Origin: Hippasteria phrygiana
Lineage: Eukaryota; Echinodermata; Asteroidea; Valvatida; Goniasteridae
Assembly (NCBI GenBank): GCA_037893225.1
Contig: JAZGUH010000152.1
Span: 496,001 to 560,000 of the forward strand
Reading direction: 5' to 3'
Length of the DNA: 64,000 nucleotides
The position numbers and the translations under genes were made by a program. Under the pieces are notes generated by a model. That model was not told the origin of the DNA and ran no database searches. It was given only the letters and a program-made list of their open reading frames with translations. Positions 56,887-64,000 of this stretch are shown here, in pieces (position 1 is the stretch's first letter; each line of letters opens with the position of its first letter).

Positions 56887-57373
56887 TCTCCGAATTTCTT
56901 TTATTTTTGTTGCAACTTAAAAAGGAACTGCGTCTTAAATTGTCCGCTATCATTAGTCCACGAGATTTTTACGAAGTGGAATGATGGTAAACGTGGCCGC
57001 TCGTGGAAAGCGTGCTGTTCTCTGACCAAAAAAAAACACTTCCGAGCATCAAAATGTGTGGTTCAATGTCTTCTGACTAAAATTATGTGTGCATATACAG
57101 GGTGAGAGAAAAAAAACAGAACCAATGTTTTCTCCGAATTTCTTTTATTTTTGTTGCAACTTAAAAAAGAACTGCGTCTTAAATTGTCCGCTATCATTAG
57201 TCCACGAGATTTTTACGAAGTGGAATGATGGTAAACGTGGCTGCTCGTGGAAAGCGTGCTGTTCTCTGACCAAAAAAAACACTTCCGAGCATCAAAATGT
57301 GTGGTTCAATGTCTTCTGACTAAAATTATGTGTGCATATACAGGGTGAGAGAAAAAAAAACCGAACCAATGTT
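56887..57373. repeat. Tandem duplication of a 243-bp unit, copy B
   Basis: Units begin at about 56887 and 57131, matching the pair at 13284-13773. Confidence 0.88.
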
Positions 57374-59866
57374 TTCTTCGTATTTCTTTTTACGATATGA
57401 TAACTTGTTTGCACTGACAGGCCCCGATGGTGTTAACCATTAATGGCTTAAGTTTCTACATTCCGCTAGTTTTACGCCTCAGTTCGCAAGATCTGCCATG
57501 CGGAACTCAATCATTCTACATTAATTTTTCGTTTAAATAAATGTAAGTGGAGTTTTCCGTTCAGGGGGCTCATGTAATATCTCATTGGAAAACTAATAAT
57601 TTGAATACTGCTAGAAAATCAGCTATTTAATTTTAAAATGTTTCGGGTGCCATGAGCAAAATGTAAGGACATAGCAACTGTAATCTTATTTTACGATATT
57701 GGAAATTGGGGCCTCGTATGGGCCCTCCCCTCTCCCAGTCACAAAGTGGGGGGTATTTTCCTCACCCCACCCCTCCCAGATCTACACCTATGTGTGACAT
57801 GTTATCGGCTTATTTGTTTCAACTTTATTGTCAAAACGGGTGAATCCGGGAAGTTTTGCGGGGCTAGTTCGGAGGTAGAAAAAAGTCTACAAAATAATTT
57901 GCCAAACAAACTTGACCCCCAACACATTTCCCGTCGGTAAAATAATTTGACAGGCGAGGGTGGGGTGTTTGGGAGGGTGGGGGCTGGATGGTACTCTTTC
58001 TGACGTTGGTGGCGCCATGTAACCCCATAATCTCCCAGTAAATGCGCTGTACTGAACCCGATGGAATCTTTTCTTACCCGTAAATTTTACCCACTAAATA
58101 AAAGACCAAAGAACAGTGGCCGATTTGAGTCTATAAGCTAAACCCCCCAACCCCCCAAAAATGACACAGCAAGGGGGTTTAGACCCCTCTCCCGGATCCG
58201 CCCCTGAAAGTGCAGCGGGAGAGTGAATTGTGAAATACGGGAAATGCGTCGAAGAATACTCGTTTTCAGTATCGTCTGGCTTGCACCGGGAACTGTAGAA
58301 GCTTAGATATGATTGACCAAAATATAACCGAAATCTGTGACACCGTTTTGTTTTTACAATCTTGAATGTTAATCAACCAACCACCAGAACAGTTTCGTTT
58401 ATTCTTGCATAAACGCAGGAAAATTGAATTTGGGCGGCTATAGGATTATCGGGAACTTTAAGCGATGTTCCAAAAGGTATTACAGGCATGAACCTGACCA
58501 CAATGCTAATAATTAACCATATTAAATTAACCATGTTGCGTTTTTTCATCGACTTGTATCGAGAATTATGCGCCTGTTTAAATTCTTCTTTTTTGGTGAA
58601 AGAAAGAGGGACAAAAATAATTAATTCCCAGGGACCAGGAAATAGGTCAGAGATTTTTTTCAGTTTAAGCATCTACTACAGTGATACCGAAAGACCCCTG
58701 TAAAACGGAAAGACGTCTTTTTATCTATGGAAACTAAGAAAAACATCTTTAATATCTGAGTTTCTGTCACGTATGATAATTTATCTCGGAAACGTGGGTG
58801 GTCACTTTTAGTTTCTATGCGTTCATGATCTATCTAAAATTAAAATCAAACTGCGGACGCATAATAGAAAAATAGTGTCGTGTCGTTTAAAAGGAAGGCG
58901 GATGCCCCTTTTTAACTTTGATTTTTATATCATGCCGGCCAATATTTTCCAAGATGACCGCCTAATTTTTTGTTCATGATTTTGGCATTTTTTCAAGATG
59001 GCTTTCGGTGACATTGCAGTCCCCAAATCGATTCGAAAGATGTAACAGATCAACTATGACGTATTTTCCCTCTTCCCTTTGCATTTTTGTGGATTTTGGT
59101 TTTGGAGAGCAAACAACAAACAAACAAACAAACAAACAAATAAAACCCAAAACAAGGCAACACCTTAAAAAAGAGGCGGGCGGAATGCATTTTTTTAAAT
59201 TTTGCCTCAGTGAACTTGTACACGAAGATAAAGATTTAATGTTGAGCCACAACCAATTTTGGATTATGGAAGTATAAATAATGATAATGGAAGTATGTGT
59301 ATCTGTAAATATCATAAATTAAATCAATGATGATCAATTGAATAAAACATCTTGTAAGATTCACATGCATGCATCAAAAGGGTGTTTTAAAATAATAAAT
59401 AATAAATACCGGCCAACATATCACTAGAACGTGGACATTTACTGACAATTTACTTTGAGCATTTTCATTTCAGCTGTAGTAAACTATAGGCACTTTGTCT
59501 TGGAAAGTTTGTACGCATCTTATCAGGGGGCCAATGGGCTATATTGCAGGTAACTAATATTTTGTTGGTAACTAATGACAATCGGCAGTTCACAATGAAC
59601 GTATTTTTTGTTCTTAAAGGGAGAGACATTTTAATCCCCTTTTTATTATTTCTGTTTGTTTATTTATGTATTTTTATAGGAAGGTTAAACGCAGTGTTGT
59701 TTATCCGTGTCTCAATATCGGGGGCGGGGTGATTCTTTTTTTCCCAACACAAAAAGTACCCTTCAAAATGTTCCGTTATTGGTGCCGGTAGAATTTTATG
59801 ACAAACTTGGAGCGCTGTTCAAAAGTTATGCCATTTTACATATGCATTTTGAACACCTGCCAGGGC

Positions 59867-59938
59867 TGCGTTCCACTCACGCGATCAATGCAAACGTTCG
59901 CCAACGCTTTTTCGCGTTGTTTGCGTGAGTGGAACGCA
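59867..59938. repeat. GCGTTCCACTC hairpin MITE, copy B short form
   Basis: Partner of 16268-16339. Confidence 0.72.
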
Positions 59939-60009
59939 TCAAATTATGTTGCGGTTTCTTTTATGGCAAAGGGGATCGGACGCCAACCCCCCCCCCCCCC
60001 TCCCCCAGA

Positions 60010-60222
60010 CAGTGGCGTAACTACGGGGGGGGGGGGGGGGGGGAGTGCACGGGGGGCACGTGCCCCCCCCCCCCCCCACCGAAGGTTCGTGCCCCGGGTG
60101 CACCCCATTTGAAATTTTGAATTGCACACAAACAATACATCTGTTGCCATTCGGTGGCCCCCTTAAAAAATTGGTGCATCCCCAGGTTCCCCCCTACAAA
60201 TTCAACCCTAGTTACGCCGCTG
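60010..60222. mobile_element. hAT MITE with G/C-run core, copy B
   Basis: Same ends CAGTGGCGTAACTA and TAGTTACGCCGCTG, and the same CCCCCAGA duplication (60002-60009 and 60223-60230) as 16415-16659. The G and C runs are shorter (about 18 and 15). Confidence 0.87.
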
Positions 60223-60919
60223 CCCCCAGACCTGCCATGTTATTTATCTCCACTTGACTGAAAAAAATAGTAGAATGAAATGGTTGGATATAGAAAAGGA
60301 GGACCCCAAGAGGCGGATTTTAAGCAGGCGAAACTCTTTTAATAGAGTTGCTTCCAGTCGTTCTATTTTCTTTTCAATGAAAAAGGCTTTGCGTTTGGAT
60401 GTCCTGTTTCCCCCGTGTCCCATCATGCCCCAGTATATCCTACTGTCCGTCCAAGATTTTGGTAGTGTATTTTTAGCCGTGGAGTTTTCCCTGGAAATAA
60501 TCTTGGAAGACAAAAAACTGATATTGTTTTGTAACTTTTTTTTAAACAAAGTGACTTTGAAAGATACAAATGAACGTGTTGATTATACCAAATCAAAAAA
60601 AAATCGGGGATGCTTGTTAATGCATTACTTTTTTAGGTTTATGTTGGTTTTTGTTTCGTTCCGTTGCGCTCCGTTTGGTTTGGTTTGGTTTTGTTTCGTT
60701 TGGTGTCGTTCATGTCGAATTTTAAATAAAAAGCGGCTTTAGAGCGCTGTCTTCGTCAGAATCGGAGACTGCGACCAGAGGGAGAAGATTGTAATATCAA
60801 GTTGATGTGACCAACGCCGGTAAAGTTCGTGAAAATAAAACTGTGATTTGCTATTTCTTTAGATTATCAACGATTTGCGCAGTGCACAGCATCCCCGATC
60901 ACCAGCCACAGAGATTTCC

Positions 60920-62287
60920 ATGAATGCATCATACTCGGCTGTTGAAATGAGTCAAGGAGTAACAGACAGCGACGGACTGACAGCCGACGAGAGCCAGTCA
61001 GTGGATCTATGGGATGTTCTACAAGCTCAACAGAGAGAACACTTAGACTTGTACAGGTTCCCCGTTACAGTAATCGCACCAATCGGTATTCTGTTGAACT
61101 TCATCTTTCTGACTGCAGTGGCTCGGGTGAAATCCATGCGCACCAACATGAACGTCTACCTGTGCAATCTGGCTGTGGTTGACACCTCTTTCCTCACTTT
61201 GAAGTTATCGGCAGCGTGGGTTCCATTGGTTTACGGATCGGGGTGGTTCTGGGCTCGTCAGGCTGCTGGTTGGTCATTGCGTACGGCCTCTTACTGTATT
61301 GTGACCGCCATTGCAGTTGAGAGATTTCGTGCCGTATTCAGTCCAATCGAGTTTCGAGCTCAATCACGAAAGATTAGAGCGTACAAGATATCGGTTGGTA
61401 TCTGGATTCTTGCAGTTGCCACGGGTATCATTGGCGGACTACATCCTGGCAGCAACTTCGGTTATTACTGGGTAATTTGTTATTTATCTTTCATTGCGTG
61501 CAATTTTGCAGCGACTCTTTGTTCGTATATCTACATTGTCGTACAAGTTCGCCGTCAAGTGGCTTTTTCACCGAAGAATAAGGGGCTACATTGGAAGGTT
61601 CTCCGCATGCTGGTGATCAACACTGCTGTGTTCTTTTTTCTGAGCTCTGTGCAAGTCATGTTGTTTATAATATCGTTAATTAATATGTCGATTGAGCTTC
61701 ATGGACATCGACTTTTTATGTTCTTCTGGGTTTTACTAGACATAAAACTGATTAGAGGTCTTCTGGATGTGTTTAATAGTTCCGTAAACCCGATCGTGTA
61801 TAGTATGACTAACGAGGAGTACCGAGCCAACATATGGAAAGCGTTCCCCTTCCTCATCCGCGCTCTTCACTATCTCCTCCGCCCTCTGCGTCGTCGTCGT
61901 CGTCGTCGTCTCCGCCGCCAACGCCGCCACCGCCAGGCAGCCGCCGCCAATTCTCCATCGGAACTGGTAGAAATGGTGGAGATTCCCAAACGCGAAAGCC
62001 CGCCATTGAAAACGTCCCAAGAACTTGCCTCTGACAACAAGACTTTGAAGACAGAGGAGAAAGTCGTGCAGAAGCAGACAAGCTGTAACGGGATTAGCGT
62101 TACTTTACAGATTCGGATGACTATAAATGACTCGGGAGACCAAGACGATTATGTTGATTTACATACAATTACGAACTGGTTTAATCACACACATGATCAA
62201 CACATAGGAGCCATCTTGCCAACCAAGGCATGGCATTTCCCATCATGCACTTGTACAAAGTATGGAGTGCAAAAGGACAATAAATGA
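60920..62287 (+). CDS. Class A GPCR, copy B, with LTR-encoded C-terminus
   Basis: A paralogue of the receptor at 17344, intronless, 455 residues. Residues 1-388 align without gaps: ERF after TM3, W in TM4, NPIVY in TM7 and the Arg cluster are kept, and the TM3 Cys and TM6 Pro are again absent. TM5 has YLSF instead of YLPF. Substitutions cluster in TM1, ECL1, ECL2 and especially TM6-ECL3-TM7 (about 61680-61820), while TM3 and the cytoplasmic loops match. From residue 389 the frame enters the LTR at 62084 and reads 67 foreign residues (CNGISVTLQIRMTIND.. to GVQKDNK), replacing VEAKVRPLTY. The stop TGA directly follows an AATAAA in the LTR. It may be functional with an altered tail or on the way to loss. 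Confidence 0.8.
   Translation: MNASYSAVEMSQGVTDSDGLTADESQSVDLWDVLQAQQREHLDLYRFPVTVIAPIGILLNFIFLTAVARVKSMRTNMNVYLCNLAVVDTSFLTLKLSAAWVPLVYGSGWFWARQAAGWSLRTASYCIVTAIAVERFRAVFSPIEFRAQSRKIRAYKISVGIWILAVATGIIGGLHPGSNFGYYWVICYLSFIACNFAATLCSYIYIVVQVRRQVAFSPKNKGLHWKVLRMLVINTAVFFFLSSVQVMLFIISLINMSIELHGHRLFMFFWVLLDIKLIRGLLDVFNSSVNPIVYSMTNEEYRANIWKAFPFLIRALHYLLRPLRRRRRRRLRRQRRHRQAAAANSPSELVEMVEIPKRESPPLKTSQELASDNKTLKTEEKVVQKQTSCNGISVTLQIRMTINDSGDQDDYVDLHTITNWFNHTHDQHIGAILPTKAWHFPSCTCTKYGVQKDNK
62080..62083. other. Target-site duplication AAGC, left
   Basis: AAGC precedes the left LTR and recurs at 63647-63650. Copy A has a single AAGC at the same codons (CAGACAAGCGTTGAAG). Confidence 0.88.
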
Positions 62288-62321
62288 ATATGTACTCAGT
62301 ATGTACATTTATACCGCTACA
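62084..62321 (+). repeat. Left LTR, 238 bp
   Basis: TGTAACGG..CCGCTACA, with TATAAA at 62122-62127 and AATAAA at 62279-62284. Its first 204 bases are in frame with the GPCR. By eye identical to the right LTR. Orientation (plus) is inferred from the TATA and AATAAA order. Confidence 0.88.
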
Positions 62322-63408
62322 CTCCCCCCTCCTATGACGAGACGTGGGAGAATGAAAGTGGATTACATATCTCCAATAAACGATTACAATGTATGTAGTG
62401 TCATACTTTGTAGGATTGTACCCAAGATCATGAGCAAAGGTTCAAACAATGTTTTGTTCCATTTGTCCTATGTATAGAATCTGGTTCTATATATTAATCA
62501 AAATCAAAGTGTTCAAGTTCGGTTTCGGAGGATCCGAACTAAATCCAAACGGACATCAGCAAAATGTTCATTTAACACCAGTGATTTAGTGTTCACATCA
62601 AACGCTCATCTTGACAAATTATTAAACAGTCACAGTCACAAAATCAGAGTCATGGCAGATCAGCATCATCAGAATGATCTGATCATCAGCAGATCAGTCA
62701 CGTCATGGGTTGACATCGTTGGTGATTGGTTGGTTGGAAGGCGAGATGGGTCCCATGAGCTGACCAAGTTCAACAGTTCAAGGGGGCTTGAACAGGACGG
62801 TGCAGATGACGATCATCTTGACATCAACAGGAATACGAAGGGTAGGGGTAGATCAGACCACAGCAACACAGTCAGCGTGACGGGAACAAGGCACCGCGGG
62901 GGAACTCCTTGTTGTCACTCAGCAACACGAATAATGTCTCATCAGGTCATGTGAGAGTAAGGGAACTCCTCACGGGCGTGACGGGCGAGGTTTCTGGGGG
63001 AAACTCCTCTTGCCACAGGTAAACGCTACTCAGCAGCAGCAAAACGTGACGGGAACGTGGCACGTACGGAACGGCTTCCACGTTGTCACCAAAGTCGAAC
63101 ACAGAACAGTCTTGCGAGTCGAACTCACGTACCTATGTTGACGCGTGACTTGATCAACTGTCAACAATACAGCAGAGCAGACGAACTCGTTAACAATGTC
63201 CACAGCAACGTAAACAGATACTTGGAGAACCACAATTACAAGTAGCACAACAGCAGAGTTGAAGAACTTGCACACTGATCCAGTCAGTATGTGTGTTCAA
63301 AGCCGAACTCGCATATGCACGTGTGACATGGGTTTGCCGACACACACAGTTTACAACAGAATCGTCACAAATCTCAGGAATCACAAGTCATCCTGCCGAC
63401 TACGCCAG

Positions 63409-63646
63409 TGTAACGGGATTAGCGTTACTTTACAGATTCGGATGACTATAAATGACTCGGGAGACCAAGACGATTATGTTGATTTACATACAATTACGAA
63501 CTGGTTTAATCACACACATGATCAACACATAGGAGCCATCTTGCCAACCAAGGCATGGCATTTCCCATCATGCACTTGTACAAAGTATGGAGTGCAAAAG
63601 GACAATAAATGAATATGTACTCAGTATGTACATTTATACCGCTACA
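63409..63646 (+). repeat. Right LTR, 238 bp
   Basis: Same sequence as the left LTR, followed by AAGC and then the displaced end of the GPCR (GTTGAAGCGAAGG..). An open frame through it ends at the same in-LTR stop. Confidence 0.88.
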
Positions 63647-63650
63647 AAGC

Positions 63651-64000
63651 GTTGAAGCGAAGGTTAGACCATTGACTTATTGACCGTTTATACTCTTTTT
63701 CACATGACGTCACCAGTCCATATTGGACCGCCTACTGTTGTATTATGATGGTGGCGATTGTGTAGTGTAGGGCCCCTCTATAGTATAGTTTTGATCAATA
63801 TAGAGTCAAGGGTATTTTTTCTCATGGCAAAATGACTTTTTTAAGCCAAAACAGACTTCTCTTAATTCTATTGGCATTTTTTTTGTTCTAATTTTGAATA
63901 GTTTATTGCGGTAAAAAAATGCAATTTACTTAAATGCACTTTACGGCAGTTACCATGTGAATTAATGCGGTTTTGCGTGTTTGCTGTGCGTCGCAGTGAT
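63651..64000. other. Displaced 3' end and flank of the copy B GPCR
   Basis: It begins with the nine original last codons plus stop of the receptor (as at 18514-18540), no longer joined to the gene, and continues as the copy A 3' flank to the window edge. Confidence 0.75.

Larger units (their letters stand above)
62084..63646. mobile_element. 1563-bp LTR element without coding capacity (TRIM-like)
   Basis: Two 238-bp direct repeats bound a 1087-bp interior, and a 4-bp duplication AAGC flanks the whole. Each LTR begins TGTAACGG and ends CCGCTACA. No gag, protease, RT or integrase motif is present inside; the longest frame (62589-62954, 121 codons) is unrecognised. I see no clear primer-binding site after the left LTR and no purine tract before the right one. 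It must have been mobilised by proteins from elsewhere. Because copy A lacks it, it inserted after the A/B split or on one haplotype. Confidence 0.85.
48190..64000. repeat. Duplicated block, copy B
   Basis: It is collinear with 925-18870 of copy A and continues past the window's right edge. Differences are mostly small. Large ones are a deletion equivalent to 6213-8742 (junction about 53211), absence of the elements at 2440, 3011 and 11737, gain of an hAT-like element at 49557 and gain of the LTR element at 62084. Between listed features, e.g. 53550-54890, 54970-56090, 57375-59860 and 60223-60900, it is non-coding AT-rich DNA. Confidence 0.9.

Overview
This is animal (metazoan) nuclear DNA. 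Genes are sparse and split by introns with GT..AG borders. Most of the window is DNA-transposon debris, minisatellites and homopolymer runs. There is no bacterial-style operon, no rRNA and no CRISPR array. Small intronless class A GPCR genes, Penelope-like and hAT/TA/TTAA elements, and heavy indel variation between copies suggest a marine invertebrate; a lancelet is a reasonable guess, but the sequence does not prove it.

The window is built from copies of one ancestral block. Copy A (about 930-22000) and copy B (about 48190 to the end) are close full-length copies offset by 43.6-47.2 kb. Each has two terminal coding exons of an unrecognised proline-rich protein at its left and an intronless GPCR gene at its right. 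Copy C (about 22518-32250) lacks the GPCR and carries about 4.4 kb of inserted elements. Copy D (about 43990-46570) is a shorter, more diverged piece. Between C and D lie a 1.8 kb inverted repeat (32538-34350), a satellite of exactly 54 monomers of 79 bp (35150-39416) and about 3 kb of mostly low-complexity-free, gene-poor DNA. A 5'-truncated Penelope-like element (46570-48187, minus strand) forms the left border of copy B.

Because the copies align, many insertions have a natural empty site inside the window, so their ends and target-site duplications can be read directly: a 784-bp hAT-like element (AATGG), a 632-bp element (CTG), a 304-bp Harbinger-like element (TTA), a 1402-bp element with inverted minisatellite arms (CCCCTGGGG) and a 1563-bp LTR element (AAGC).

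The most interesting locus is the GPCR in copy B (60920-62287). An LTR element with two apparently identical 238-bp LTRs has inserted in its last codons. The reading frame continues into the LTR, replacing the last 10 residues with 67 LTR-encoded ones, and the stop directly follows an AATAAA inside the LTR. The two GPCR paralogues also differ in a clustered way, mainly in extracellular and membrane segments including TM6-TM7, while the cytoplasmic loops and proximal tail are identical. An unresolved caution is that A and B could be two haplotypes placed in tandem by the assembly.
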